This document shows positions 1-12,960 of a stretch of DNA of 64,000 bases, piece after piece. The notes beneath the pieces were generated by a model. The model ran no database searches. It was given only the letters and a program-made list of their open reading frames with translations, and was not told the DNA's origin. The stretch is from Pyrus communis (taxonomy: Eukaryota > Streptophyta > Magnoliopsida > Rosales > Rosaceae), in assembly GCF_963583255.1 (NCBI RefSeq), contig NC_084817.1, positions 19,387,989-19,451,988 on the forward strand, written 5' to 3'. The position numbers were made by a program, and so were the translations under genes. Each line of letters starts with the position of its first letter. Position 1 is the stretch's first letter.

Positions 1-2230
1 GAGTTCTTGAGAATTGTTGCACTTGTAATAATGCAATGACGTTTTTTTTCTTCGTCTAGAATCGTACTATGAAACTAGCTAGTTCATTCGTAAAGAATAC
101 TATTAACATCCCATAACGATTCATCATGAAAATGTTACTTGGTACCTACACCTTCAATTTGTTTCTTTCATTCGATGATTAAACGATCTTTGATTTTAAT
201 AATTTTTTGTAGGGAGGATCGTTAAGTGCTGAATAAGAATTGGAACGATTCCGAGTATAAAATTTGTATATGGCACGAAATAGACTAAAAGTGGACAAGT
301 TCCAAAACAAATCCTGAAAAATCTCCAATGCCATAATGCATACCTAATCCTTAACTAAAATCTCAACGTAAAAAAGCATTCAATCTCTTTTTTGGTTGTG
401 TTTTTCTTTCAATTGAAGACATAGTACTCGCACTCTAATAATGTAGGCAAAGGTTACAAAATTTCTTTTTATAGGTTAGAGGGTGATGAGTCAATATTAT
501 ATTATATATTTCATCATATTCTTAGTATAATTTGATAATTATTCTGGTAGAATTTTGATACTTTGCTTTATATTTTCAACATAGGACATTCGACTTCCTC
601 TGGAGCAAAACGTGACCAAACGGATGAATTTTGGAGTGATTCAAATTGAAGGACGTTCGTGTGTTCCTTAGCTTGTTCTGTCAAAATCTCACCACTTTCT
701 ACCAAGCGGTTATTTTCTAGAGATTAAATGAAGGAGCAGTGTGCGTTGCTGGAAAGTGACGTTTCTGGGCTTAAACTGTGTTTTTGGAGCCCAAGATGAC
801 TTCAGATGGGTTCGTGACCTTCTGGAGAAGTGTTCAGAATAGTCGAAACTTTAAATCCAGCTATTTTGGGCAAGTTTTGGAGCTGATATGAGTCCAAAAC
901 GTGGCTGTGCAAGATTTTGGGCGAATTTACCGAATCAATTAAGGATTATATTTTAATTTTTTTAGTTCCCTAGTCTTATTCTAAGACCATTTATTAGGAG
1001 GGTTTTAATGAGGGTAGGATATATAAGCCTTTTGGCAGACCTAGGGTTTCCAGAGAAGAAAGAACGCATGCAATTTTTGGAGAGATCATTTGGGGCAAAG
1101 CTTAGAGGTTTCAAGACTTATATTTTCAAGGTGTTTTCATTCTTTTTCTATTTCAATAAAGACTATGATTTTTAGTATGAAAATGCGTAACTAATTTTCT
1201 TTGGCTAGGATGAAGCCATGATCTTTAGCAAAAATATGTAGTCTCTTTTTAAGTTGCTTATGAATTTATGCATGCAAGTTTTGGATCGTTAATCACTATG
1301 CTTTAAACTATCTATTTGTCTTAGTGATTCGCGACCATTAGGATATTTAGAAAAGTAATTTGATGCAATTTTGGCGGAGGGCTGTCCCTAAAATTGACTA
1401 AGGTTTCTTGTGGTTAATATGTATAACCTCTTAGGATGAACGACACGTTTTAAGGATTATATGGTTTTTCAAAGGGTTTTCATAAAACTTAATGAGTCTT
1501 GCATGTTAGATATATGTTCTATGTTGGAGGTTTCAAGTAGGATATACTCTAGGAAAACCTAACCTTCCAAATAGGCATGTATGATTCATAAGTAATTTAG
1601 AAGAGCTACATAGGATTGTTAGGGTGACGGCGGAACCCTAGTATTTTCTCACTTTGAATTCTAAAAATTGTTTCCTTTATCTTTCTTTAAAGTTGTGGAT
1701 TTTAAGTAATCTTTTTAATTAAATTCGTTTTTCTTAATTTAAGTCATTAAATCACCTCTTTCTAAAACTTTTTTTTAATTAATTAGTTGAGAATTGATTT
1801 CACTTTGATCTCTTTAAATTAATCATTGTGAAGAACTACATTGCTTGAGCCAATTATACTACAATAACCTTGTTTCTCTTGCAAGTATTTTAGATGTTTT
1901 TAACCCTTTTGCGCAGGTGATAAAAATCCTATCAGAGGGTTTTTGGGAGGTCATCTGCATGGTAATCTACGTCCTAAAAAATATAGAAACTTGACCAAGT
2001 CTAGTGATACTTCTTCAAATGTTGGCAGATGTTTCAAGTTTGTAGTCGCTTATGCCGTGAATACGAAAAACGAAAAACAATGGAAACTTGATTAGGATTC
2101 CATTTTTTTTCTTTACAAGGAAGATTAAATGTCACATATATAAGAAATTAGATCTCAAAAATGAACCTAAAGTCTTAGAGTTAGGTGACAAGATACAGAT
2201 AAAGAGACTGAAATATTTTCTAGTAAGTAG
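1..2230 (+). other. Intergenic DNA with probable LTR-retrotransposon remnant
   Basis: No gene is recognisable here. From about 590 to 1950 the plus strand resembles a plant LTR: a long non-coding G/T-rich stretch, a TATA-like motif (ggatatataag near 1018), an early leader with cctagggtttcc, and an AATAAA polyadenylation-type signal near 1155. I could not find paired LTRs, a primer-binding site, target duplications or any gag-pol reading frame, so this is at best a solo or truncated LTR. The flanks (1-590 and 1950-2230) show nothing I can name. Confidence 0.3.
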
Positions 2231-2235
2231 CTCAA

Positions 2236-3232
2236 TTCATCCAAACTTGTAGCCTACGTACATAACCAGCCTAGCGCCTTGCAGCAACTTGTACGAGTAC
2301 CAAAGTGACGGAATCCACTGAATGTTCCTCCCCCTTCCCTCCCAAACGATGGGCGAGAATCTCACCAAGTATGCAGGGAAAGTCCGAGTGAGCATACACA
2401 AATGTTCCTGCAAACGAAAGGGAAGGAGAGAGATTATTACTATGATGGTACCCAAAGCACGGATAATTGTTTAACTAGAATGCTTGAACAAGCTAACATG
2501 TGTTTGCTTATATCATGCCTGATCAATAATATTGCAAGTTAGCTGCCAAACATTTGGTCCCACACTCTAGGTAAATCAACGAAATTCAAAAACTCATTCA
2601 GCCTTGTACAGTAAATTTGTCTACCACTCTCTAGCAACCAAATTATTCTAGAAGATCAAGGCAACCCGTACTTTTTAACTACACTTTTCCTGAATCAATA
2701 TCCTGATGTCCAGAACATCTCACAGCTTTCCGGTTGGTATGTTTAATAGTTTGGAATCCAAAGAGAGATGCCAAGTTTCTATGCAAAGTGCAAACAGGGA
2801 CATGTCGATCAAATAAATTAATGGCATTGAGAGAGGCTAAATGCGACGACCTCCATTCAACTTTGGGTCAATGGGTAAAAAATCACGGACATTACATTCA
2901 ATTTATATAATTAAACTTCTGGATGAAGACATTAGCAATTCACAGTACATATCTAATTCGAAGTAGTTTAAACAATGCAGAAGTTAATGCAGAAATTTTG
3001 GTACCATATTACGATGCATATTCTAGTGAACCAACTAATGCTCCAAGTCACCGAAAGAACTAATTATCTGACTAACAATGTGCTTATTACAAAGCTAAAC
3101 AAAAATCAAAAGGGCATACCACAAAACTAGTTACATTAGTCTCAAACAAGCAGAACATGATTTTAAGAGAGGACATACCTACACAAATACGATGTGAAGA
3201 TACTGCAGAAACCTCACCGTGCCAGCCAAATT
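2236..3232 (-). other. Downstream region of the RRM gene; possible 3' UTR exon
   Basis: This stretch has no convincing protein. On the minus strand a strong pyrimidine tract ending in CAG (2408-2430) could be a splice acceptor, and a TAG|GTATGT donor-like site lies near 3177. An intron in the 3' UTR of the RRM gene is therefore possible, with a terminal exon starting at 2407. The 72-codon frame at 2237-2455 spans that putative acceptor and has no recognisable motif, so I do not call it a protein. Confidence 0.25.
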
Positions 3233-5851
3233 TCAGTTTGTATCATTGACAATTGTGTTCACTTCCTCGACACTAGAATTCAATTCCGTAGATTTATCAC
3301 CCAGCTTAGAACTTTCTGTTTTTGGTACTTTAATAAATTGTTTACCACGTGCCACACGAATTCGTCTTCCCATAAGCAGCTGCAGGAAAATAGTTTCCAA
3401 GAGGAAATCTTCATTTTAATATAGTTTATTAAATGTCTGTATAGAATGCGGTTGAGAATTTTAACTTTTCATGCCCTAGACATGATTTGAACACATAATT
3501 TCAATTGAATCGGAACAATCATCAAACAGAAAATTACCTTCCCGTGGGAAGCAGAAAGCGCTGCCTCGGCCTCAGCCTTGGTTTTGAAGCCCACAAATCC
3601 ATATCCTGCAGACCTTCTCGGGTTATTTTGGAATACAATTTCTGCGGTAACAACATTATAATCCTCTGACTTGAAGAGCTCCTTGAGATCTTTAGATCTT
3701 GCTTCATATGGCAAATTTTCCACATACAAATTGAAAGTTATTGGCTTGGGTTGCGAAGAAGGGGGAGGAATCTTCGTCTTTTTTGGCCTGGCATAAGCCA
3801 TCTTTATGACACGACCCTCCATTTCCTATAGGGCATTCCAAATAAGAGAAAATCCCAATATGGGAAGGAAGCCGCATAAGTATCATACATTTAGTTGCGC
3901 AAAATATAGTGGAAGATAAAACTAATTTGAAGAACTTTTGATTTCTTTATCTAACACGTTTGCAAAAGCAGAAAAGCCAATGTATCTTGTAATATTTTAC
4001 TAGTTAACCCAAGTGTTTCATTGATTCTTAGACTTCAAAAGGAGACACTTAACCCCTTAAACTATAATTCGTGTGTTTGGTTCTTATCATAATGTCTTTT
4101 CCAAAGATTAATAAAGTGAGCAGTCACTCAGTGGCATATTGATCACTTATTCAAGGGCATAAAATGATCTAGTTCTCCAATATTGAGAAAACAGTGGCAG
4201 CACAACAGCACTGCCTTCTTCCCTCTCCCTTTCCCTAAAACATCTTCTAATCTCCACCACCGCTATCATTCCATTCAAGCACATATCTCTTGTCATTGCC
4301 CTAAAACTTCATAAAAACCACTCCTGCCCCTTTCTTAAATTTCTTTTGCTTTCTCCTCTTTTGACAATTTGCCACTCTTTGTCACTCTCCTCGCACCAAA
4401 AGGTCTCCTTAGAAGAAGAGGAACAAACCCAGCGGATGAGGAAACTATGCTTTAAATTGATAACTTGGATCGAGGATGCGCCTATGGATTTCAGCTATTC
4501 TCCAAGTGGGACAAACAAAGGGTAAAGCAACCCAATTGAGTATGTGTACCTATGTTTAAGAAGGATGCAACTGACAACCAACAAGCTTGTCAAGGTTATA
4601 TTCATTACATGATTTTATAAAGATTATGGTGGTTAAGTACGTGCAGGTTCCGGAGATTTTATCACTCTGCAATATATATGCCTTATGTGGCTATTACTAT
4701 AACAAAATAAGAAATTTGCATCAATTTTCCCCAACCAAAAATATACTTTCACTTCCAGCCCCAAACAGTTTCTAGGGCACCAAACAAGTTTCATTATCAT
4801 TTGACAGGGTACTTTCAAAGCCTTCACAACGATAAAAAGATAAAATGAGCATAGTAGAAGTTCAGGATATCATAGTTCCAGCTCAATTCCTCGTTCCTTG
4901 ATGCTAAATTAGCTCTGCTTGTTGAGCAAAGTTGAAGGTATGTCCAACAAGACTAAGAAGGTCACAAACCAATGTCAGAGGTGGAAAAAGGTAAATAGAA
5001 AGTGAGCGTGTGAGAGGGTATGGCGCTAAATAATGGCGCCATGAGAAAGAATGAAGGCATATAGATGTTTTGGCACGAATTGATGACGACGATGATGGAG
5101 TTAACTTGTTTCTAGAGGTGTCAAAAGCCTCTAAGAAATTGCCACTTATGCTCTCTTAATGACTGACTGAATGACTTTTATCATCTACAAATGAAGAGAC
5201 GAAACAATGGACCTCCCCTCCAGGAATATGATAACAAACTAGGCTCTTATATAAGTACTCATGTGCCATCCCTAATCATATGAATAATTCAACGTCTCAC
5301 ATTCCCAGATTCAGTGCCTAATATGGGACAGAAGTTAAACTTAAAGTCGAAGGGATACTATCATAGTAGTGAATTTTGCCAATCAATTAAGTTCCAAAGT
5401 ACAGACACAGGGCAAATGCACACACATATACATAAAACCAAGAACCAAAATTCTCTTCTTATATTTTAAAACGGCAATGAATTTTCAATTCGAACGAAAC
5501 AAACACAAAACAGTAGTCAAGTAGATAAGTAGAACACTACATAAAGTCTTATCTAGTGAAAAGTTATAAAATTCACAAATTTAGTAACTAGTAGTCTTCT
5601 CACTGACCAAACCGAGTATAAAACTAAACTCACAACAACACAAGCATTCACAGAAGATAACTGAACCCGACACACTTACAGATGATTCAAGATTATCCAG
5701 AGCTATTCGAGCCTCCTCCGGCGAACCCATTGTTACAAATGCCAAACCCCTGTTCCTGGTCTTGTCATACATGGCAAGCTTACACCACCAAAGGAAAAAA
5801 CAGACAAAAAAAATCAAAACCCATGAAATAAAATGGCAAATTATTAATACC

Positions 5852-5892
<41 letters not shown>

Positions 5893-6299
5893 CTTCAAAG
5901 CAAAGAAAAATGAAAAACCTCAACGTCCACGACGGTGCCGTACTTCTCGAACAGAGTACGGACGTCTTCCGGGGTACAATGCCAAGGAACATTCTGGGCA
6001 AGCAATCTTGTGTCGGAGAACTCTTCGGGCTCGGCCTCGAGAACTGGGGTTTCGTCGAGAGCTTGGTCTTGGGCGGCGGCGGAGAATTGGAGAACGAAAT
6101 TTCCGAGCTTTTTGGCCCTGAGGGAGGAGGAGCGAGAGTGGGTTTGGAGGAGAGAGATAAAGGGGGAGGAAAGAGAGGTGGAGAGCGAGAGAGTGGTCGA
6201 AGCGTGCTTGGAGAGGTGGTGTGGATTTTGGAGAGAGAGGAGAGGTGTGAGAGGGAGGAGTTGTTCAGTGGGGAAAGAGAGATGACGAAGTAAGGCCAT
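3233..6299 (-). CDS. Chloroplast ribonucleoprotein with two RRMs (CP33-like)
   Basis: Four exons on the minus strand: 6299-5919, 5778-5680, 3825-3538 and 3379-3233 (stop TGA). All introns are GT-AG and phase 0, giving 304 aa. Residues 1-70 are Ser/Leu-rich with few acidic residues, typical of a plastid transit peptide, and an acidic linker follows. RRM1 spans about 98-175, with RNP2-like RLLAQNV at 98-104 and RNP1-like RGLAFVTM at 137-144. RRM2 spans about 191-268, with LYVENL at 193-198 and AGYGFVGF at 233-240. A short Lys/Ser/Glu-rich tail follows. The architecture is that of plant cpRNPs, which bind and stabilise or help edit chloroplast transcripts in the stroma. From memory it most resembles the Arabidopsis CP33B-type protein, but that subgroup assignment is inference. 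Intron 1 (140 nt) holds a 35-nt T run on the coding strand; intron 2 is 1.85 kb. Confidence 0.88.
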
Positions 6300-7000
6300 T
6301 GCTGTCGAGCTTTGTTGTGTCTGTGAAGGGGGAAGTTGGAAGTAGGGGTAGGGAGTGTGTGTTGGGGTTTTGGATAAGCAAAGTCATGCGGTCTCAAGTG
6401 GGAGACTGGCAGCAGAGGTGATTAATTACAAAGTTGGCTAGAGGTAATTTAGAAGCTCGAAATCTATTAATTTTCTTTAATTCATTCGATTTGACAGTCA
6501 AAAATTAAAAAGAGTGTGAAATGTAAAATAAGAAAAATTAAAAGTCAGAGATCGAAAGAGTTAACCGAACCAGACACTATCCTTCAAGACTGATCAATAT
6601 TCTATGATATTTTATGATGCTTTAATTTTATATGCACCATATAAGAGTGGACAAGTGAACTCGAAACCTTGAAGTAAATGTTCTTAACTACTTAACTAAT
6701 TGTAATCTTCTTAAAAAATAACATAAAGGATTAACTTTATGATTGAATAAGCAATTAAGCGATTCCATAGGCAATTAAGCAATTACTCACACAAGACTTT
6801 GCTACTCGAGAACAAGGAGTAATTCCTCCTCAAAACGCTTAGGGGTCAATTTACAGAAGTTTGTGCTTATAGTCAGAATAAATTATTATTTAACGATCAT
6901 TTTTAAAAATTTATGAGATTGTTTGATTGTCCTATAATAATAAATGGAAAAATTCTTTTTTTTCAAATTGTTGCTAAGACTAAAAAATAAGTCCGAATCC
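6300..7000. other. Upstream/intergenic AT-rich DNA
   Basis: This contains the presumed promoter and 5' UTR of the RRM gene just above 6299, followed by AT-rich spacer. Around 6480-6545 the sequence resembles half of the small hAT-like MITE found at 22250-22396 (both contain a cattcgatttgacag/catctgatccgaagg-type segment next to an A-rich run). I see no gene or other feature. Confidence 0.3.
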
Positions 7001-7260
7001 AGCGTCATTTTGGTTGCCTTCTCTATCGGGTTTGCATTCTCTAACAAAACTCAATCTAAGTGACTGCAATCTTTTGGAACTCAACTTCACTTGCTTGACG
7101 TGGAGGATTGGATTGCCCCAAGCTTCAAGTGTTACTCGCTGCGCATGTCCATTTGTGCAAGTGCGGCGGGATGTTGAGCAAGTGTACAACTGCAACTGCA
7201 TCCAGCTTGGTTTACTTGCAGTCCATGAACAAGTACACCCACCTTGGCTATAGCTCCTCT
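7000..7260 (+). pseudogene. Degenerate LRR fragment resembling a TIR-NBS-LRR gene
   Basis: In one plus-strand frame (7014 onward) the peptide LSGLHSLTKLNLSDCNLLE matches the C-terminal leucine-rich repeat pattern typical of plant TNL resistance proteins (LxxLxxLxLSDC). After a shift to another frame near 7110 the text CPKLQVLLAAHVHLC resembles the following LRR capping segment. No start, TIR, NB-ARC or complete repeat series is present. The readable parts lie in different frames, so it is a small relic. The family call rests on motif memory only. Confidence 0.45.
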
Positions 7261-7299
7261 GGATTTTATGGAAACCGAAAGAGGCTGGATCATTGGCCA

Positions 7300-8419
7300 T
7301 CTTTGTGCTGTGGCTCTGTGGGTTCGGGTCATTTATTTATTTTACTGTTCCCGTCTGTTTGTTGTTGCCTTTGTTTTTCCTCTTCGTTTATGAAGTTGTT
7401 TGACAAAAAATAAAATTTAAACTGAAAGTGAAGTAGAAAATGATTTGTTAAAAATAGAATAATTATACTAAAATACATGAATAGGAGATTCAAATTTAGG
7501 TGTAGAGGCCGAATCACACTGTTATAGCTAACTTGACTAAACTCATGTCTGCATGTCATCATCAACTCATGATTTAAATCCAAGAAATGATGCTAGTATG
7601 CAAGATCTAGCCTAACTTTGCATTTCAGATTCATTCATCTTAGACCCCTAATTAGTTGCAATACATCTATTTAGTATTACGCTCTAATAATATTTTCAGT
7701 GTCCAACACATTTCAACTCTTCTTCAAGTAGAAAAAGCAATGGGTCAAACCAAGCCAATTGGGTTTTATGTGTACGGTTTACTTGCTTTTAATGAGGATT
7801 ATGAGTTGACATTATGCATTGTGGGGTTGGTCTAAATGAGTACTTAGCACTTGATTTAAGTATTCCAACCTCCTTTATGAGAAGAACTTACATGGAACGG
7901 GTTCATCACCACTATGGTGCCACATGACGGTGTACCCATGCCATGGATCTCTCTGACGAGTGTACACGTCACAATTTTCGAAGGATTTAGATTGCTGATT
8001 ATTGAGCGTGGTGACGTCGTGGATCTCTCTAGTGGTCTAGTAGCACTTAACATGGTCTACAGTGGAAGTGCAGAGGTGTAGTTTCTGTATAGTATATGAG
8101 CAAGATGTGGAAGATTTATCTCGACGCCGAGCAATATGCTGGAAGATTTATCTCCTTGTTCATTCATACCACTAGGCAACAGTAATATACGAGAACATGA
8201 TCAGTGAAATTCATCATAAAACGCAAACAATTTCACAACTGCAAGTAACTGCTGCATCCCTAGAAGTTACCGAAGCTGTAAAGACGAGCACTTGTCTTTG
8301 AAAAGAAAAGCGCCCAACCATTTACTAAAAGACTAAGCAAACGATTCTTACAATCAAACTTGTTAGTCATGCATCCTGAATACACAAGGTACAAATGGGA
8401 CTCGTTGAAAAAATTTCTA
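7300..8419. other. Intergenic spacer
   Basis: This is AT-rich intergenic DNA and the probable 3' UTR of the coiled-coil gene (immediately below 8420). The minus-strand frame at 7856-8053 overlaps an imperfect local duplication (two 'gtggatctctct'-like segments near 7943 and 8018) and has no recognisable domain. I see nothing else that I can support. Confidence 0.3.
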
Positions 8420-11128
8420 CTACCTCTTAGAGGTTCTAGAGTTAGGGGAGTTACAGCGCAAGGGTGATAGGGGCTGTCTTGCTGCTTCTTGCTCACTGAA
8501 ATCAATCTTCCCTTGAATCGGGCTGCTTGTCTTAGAGCTTGATTTGCGCTTATTTGACTGCAACGGAGAGACAATACGTATGTTACTATGTTAGAGCAGA
8601 GCAACACATAGAACAAACGAGTCAAGGCTGTTATTTGCCCTTGTCTCACCTTCGCTGATGCACTGTCCGTATGTTTTCCACCAGAAGCAGAATGGTTTCT
8701 TTCCTTCTGGTACAGCCTCAGTAATCTTTTGTTCTCCACATCCAGGACTTTGTTTTCTTCAAAAAGCAATTTGACCTGTGTACGTTATATATATGGGATA
8801 TCATTCTACAATATATTTACGTATATACATCACAAGTATGGGATATCGTTATACAATATAGAGTATTCCAGGGAAAACCAAGCGAGAAGACAGATAAGGA
8901 AAATAAGCGGAGGTTGAAAATAGTCTGCACTCCTTACCTCCTCTTCAGCCGTACGAAGATTGATCCTAAGATGTTCCTTATCCTTCTCAAGTGTCTTTAC
9001 CTCAGCAACTAGTGATAGAACTTTTTGAGACGACGGCTTCAAGCTACCACATTATCAAGACAAAAGTTAAGTGATGGCTCAATTCAGAAACAAGTTCAGA
9101 TATGGGCAGCCACTCTCAAAGTAGACTTTGCATAAGTAGATTCTAATTCATAAACTACAATGTTAGCACTCACTAAATCATCTGAGAAAAGGACCATTCA
9201 TAATTGTGAACAAACTCACCAGTTCCACATTTTTAGCAATCTTGCACATGACTCATTGCCTTTGTTGGCCTCCAGAAACGCACGTGCAGACGCAGCTTCA
9301 TCTTTACTGATCAATGTTGCCAAAACAGAATCCAGTAGTTTGTCTTCAATTGCAGTGTCTTCAGCAGATGAATCAACCTTCAACATAAAAACTTTTATCA
9401 GCCTTCATAAAATCGTATACAAATAAACTTGGATTTTACAACCTATTTGTCAATCACAATCAAAATAAAAGAGAAGAAACAAGATGGGGGGACGAGAAAA
9501 AGAAACTAAATCCAAGAATTTCACAAATGACTACAACATTTATCTAAATTACCTATTAACAAAACCCTCTTTGTCAACCAAAAGAAGGTGAAAAGACAAT
9601 TTGTTCTCTCTATTTCGGACAAAATCATGGTTAGTAATGTAATTTCACACAAACCAAATTTTGCTGTGTTTTTTCAAACCTCACCCACATGTCATCATAG
9701 CATCTCTAATTTGAAAAAGAAACCCACATTTTCTCTATCTCTCTATTTCAACCTCTCACATTTCTCTTTAACTTCTCTTTTCAATATTTTTTTTTTCCTT
9801 ATCAAAATTTTTATATTTCCACACTCTTAAGGTGAGCTTCATCTAGTATGAAATAGCAAAATATTGGAACAAAAATACGCATTCTTCTATACTGTAAGAG
9901 CAACAATACAACGGCAGAACTCCAAAGTCATGATTGAGAAACATGCTACAATGTCGAAAACAAATTACTAAGTGTTGTACACTCATTCCTATTTGCATAA
10001 TTCATTTTATTTTGGTTGGACTTAATGCTTCAATTGAAGTTTCTGATTTCTGAGAGGTTTACATTAATTTTCCTTCCTTGCTAATCTTTGCCATCAACAT
10101 CAGAACCAAATTGCATACTTATACTTATTCTTCGAAGTCCTTCAAAGAAACCGGAAAAGATAAACCTCAAAAAAGGGCACAAGTTTTATTCCAAGTTTTT
10201 TTCTGTGATTCTGTGCACATCTATGTGATGTTTGCACAAAACTAGAAAAATTGGGGAATACTGAAACCAGGAATTACAGCTTATCAACAGCATCTAAATC
10301 AAAAATGAATTTTGTAAAAGCCTACATGCCATTTCACCAAGCACAAATGAAATTTCATGAAACTGCAATAACATTCTGGAAACCGAAAACATTACACAAT
10401 TGAAAAAAAAAGATGAAGCAATTCACAGTATAAAGTATAATCACATGAACTTGCAAGTCTCACAAACCCACCATAGTAAAATTCCAACCCATTGTCCAAG
10501 TTCATTTCTTTCAATTGATCAAAACCTATTCACAGTGCCAAAAAAAAGAAGAAATGGTTGAAGAAAATACCGAACGCATCTCCATTTTGTACTTGTATAA
10601 CCCCAATTCATCCCTCAACTCTCTGACTTCGTCCTCCAACCCCTGAACACGAATCTCGGCCTCCTTGGCACGCTGATCAGCCTCGTTCCCAAAATCCATC
10701 AAAGCCTCTCGGTCATGATCGTAGAGCGAGCACTCCCTCTCCCACTTGTTGCATTGAGTCACCAGATGAGCACACTCCGAAGCCAATCTCTGATTCTCCT
10801 CAACGAACTTCCTCAAAGCTTGTGCATTCATACTCGCTTCGGCCTGTTTCACAAAACAATCAAAAACCCAAAAATCCAAAATATGTGTGTGTGTGTGTAT
10901 ATATACACAATTATATGAATATGTAAAGTCACGAACCTTAGCGCGCTCCAGGACTTGCTCTTTCTCCTTCAATTTCGAGAGAAGAAGCGAGTACTGATTC
11001 TGAAGCCGCCGTTTCGCTTCTTCGGAGCATCGAAACTTCAATTCGAGGATGTGCGTCGACACAGGGAGGCCCAAGGAGTGGTCGATCGATTCTTTGATAT
11101 AGTCGTCGATTTCTTGCGGAAGATTCAT
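8420..11128 (-). CDS. Conserved plant coiled-coil protein of unknown function
   Basis: Six exons: 11128-10937, 10843-10571, 9377-9220, 9043-8938, 8775-8650 and 8557-8420 (stop TAG). Lengths 192, 273, 158, 106, 126 and 138 nt sum to 331 codons, so the protein is 330 aa. All introns are GT-AG and the split codon at exon 3/4 closes. Residues 1-64 (starting MNLPQEIDDYIKESIDHSLG) lead into a long coiled coil rich in Glu, Arg and Leu heptads (about 35-155). A second helical block (about 209-285) follows, including VLSLVAEVKTLEKDKEHLR. The tail is Ser/Lys-rich and basic. There is no transmembrane segment or catalytic motif. I recall a conserved plant family of this type, in Arabidopsis loosely annotated near 'interactor of constitutive active ROPs', but the function is unknown and that link is weak. 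The gene model is much firmer than any role. Confidence 0.85.
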
Positions 11129-12536
11129 TCTTTCTCGTTAGTTCTTATCGATCTTGGAAAACCCTAGACTCGCCAATACCCTAGAAATCGCAGCAACAAA
11201 AATTCTGATTTTTCTTCCGCTAAGGTTTCATCGAAGGGTGAGAGGAAGAGTACTGGTATTCACTCTGGGTGCGAATTGAAACCCTAAAAATGGTGAATTT
11301 CGAATTCGCGGGGCGTGGAGATTTGGGATTCGGGGATTTTGGGGTCTGAAATGGAGAGGATGGGTTTATTTGGGGATTTCTTCGCTCTTTCTTGCTGTCT
11401 CTGTACTTTTTGAATTTCGGTCTGGAAGATTTCAAAAATGAAGGGGTGCTAGCCGTTAGAGCTAGTTTATAAAGACGGGCCACCCTGGATCCACGTGGCA
11501 AACGAAACGGAAAATGAATCACAAATAAAAGTAACTTTTTATATTAGCACCCTACAAAATGTTAAATGCATCACATATAAAAATTTAATATTAAATAAAT
11601 TATTTACTTTAATATGCAATGACAATTTTCACCTTATTAGGTTAAAAAAATTTTAAAAAATTCTATATACATCCCAAATCACTTTTAACGTATTATTTAT
11701 CTTCTTCAACTATCAAAACTCTTCCGACCTTCCATTGTTGAACAAAACTCTAATCAATGAAACTACAAACATGTTGATTAAGAAAAATTATTTTTAATGA
11801 ATGAAACACGAAATTGATGTTTCGGAAGTTTCACATGAGGTAAGACTTCATATTTTTATTATTTTAGTGATTTTGACGACATCGATAATTATTTAATCTT
11901 ACTTTTGATGCGTTATTCAAGCTTCTATATTCGTATTCATCTTTTAAGGATCACAGAGATTACACAAAGAATTAAACACCTAAAATTACCATCAAATATT
12001 AAAAACAGACGACACGGGTTTTAATTGTGGCATTGAAAACAACCCACATATGCTTTAAATCTCAGACAACATCTTTTGTCAAAATTCCAGTGAGCATTTT
12101 TTGTCCAAATTAAAAACTTTATAAGATTTGAGAAATGTGGGATGTATAGAAAATATGAGGTGCATGTAGAAAATGTAAGGTGTATATTAAAACTGTGGGG
12201 TGTGAGGGTATTATGGGGAAATATGTGGGATGTATTAAGATAATTTTTAATTGAAAAAGTAAATGTAGAGTGGGAAATATGTGAGATGTATTAAGATAAT
12301 TTTTAATTGAAAAAGTAAATGTAGAGTGTATTAAGTATTTAGAATTTATTCAACAATTTATGGGATGTTAATATAATCAAGGATTTTTGTTGTGGTGGCC
12401 ACGATTCAGATTGGATCGTCTCATGAGAAAGCTTTTTATTAAACAACTAAAAAAAGTCCAAATACAAATAGCAAAAAGAAAAAAGAAAACAAGAAAAATC
12501 AGCCCAATCAAGTATGTTCATGTTGTATTGTACGGA
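11129..12536. promoter_or_regulatory. Upstream region of the coiled-coil gene, then AT-rich spacer
   Basis: Directly above the start codon the minus strand contains two telo-box-like motifs (plus-strand aaaccctaga at 11157 and gaaaccctaaaa near 11278), frequent in plant housekeeping promoters and 5' UTRs. Farther out (11530-12360) the DNA is AT-rich. Around 12217-12331 a short imperfect direct repeat occurs ('gtgggatgtattaagataatttttaattg' versus 'gtgagatgtattaagataa...'). I see no gene. Confidence 0.4.
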
Positions 12537-12732
12537 AAAGGATTTTCTACGGATCAACTTTGTAGGAATCCTAAGAATCTCCACATATTGTACATCGTGC
12601 AGTCAGTTTTTGTCATGTGCTATTTGTGTTTAATTTTAAATAAAATAAATCAAATGATTTCTGACCACATGATACAAAATGAATGACTAAGATATGAGGA
12701 TCTCTAAAATCCTCACAATTTGAATCCATATG
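12537..12732. mobile_element. Small non-autonomous DNA element (GGATCC MITE family)
   Basis: About 200 bp closely resembling the element at 49465-49672: both share the internal segment around gtacatcgtgc(a/g)gtcagtttttgt and the ttaattttaaataaa run in the same order. Ends and TSD of this copy are not clear because the right end abuts the copia relic starting at about 12733. It encodes nothing. Confidence 0.55.
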
Positions 12733-12960
12733 GGATCCAAACTCGCTTTGTCCAAGGCTAGCATGCTTGATGCAAAGCCTTGTGCTTCTCCCTCATCTAC
12801 TACTAAGCTTGATCCTTATGATGGTGAACTTCTCTAAGACCCCACAAACTATCAATCTTTAGTAGGAGCACTTTAATATCTCGCATGGACAAGACAGGAT
12901 ATCTCATTCTCCGTTAATCAAGTATGACATCATCTTCAAAATCCTAGGGTGTCTCATCTC

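Noticed and set aside
2237..2455. 72-codon minus-strand frame as a protein
   Set aside because: It spans a strong splice-acceptor-like tract, has no motif and fits better as an untranslated exon or spacer.
5910..6293. Long plus-strand Glu/Gly/Arg-rich frames
   Set aside because: These are antisense shadows of the Ser/Leu-rich transit peptide of the RRM gene.
5780..6397. 205-codon minus-strand frame rich in Ser/Pro
   Set aside because: It overlaps exon 1 of the RRM protein in another frame and runs through the poly-T intron. The alternative frame gives two clean RRMs with exact splice phases.
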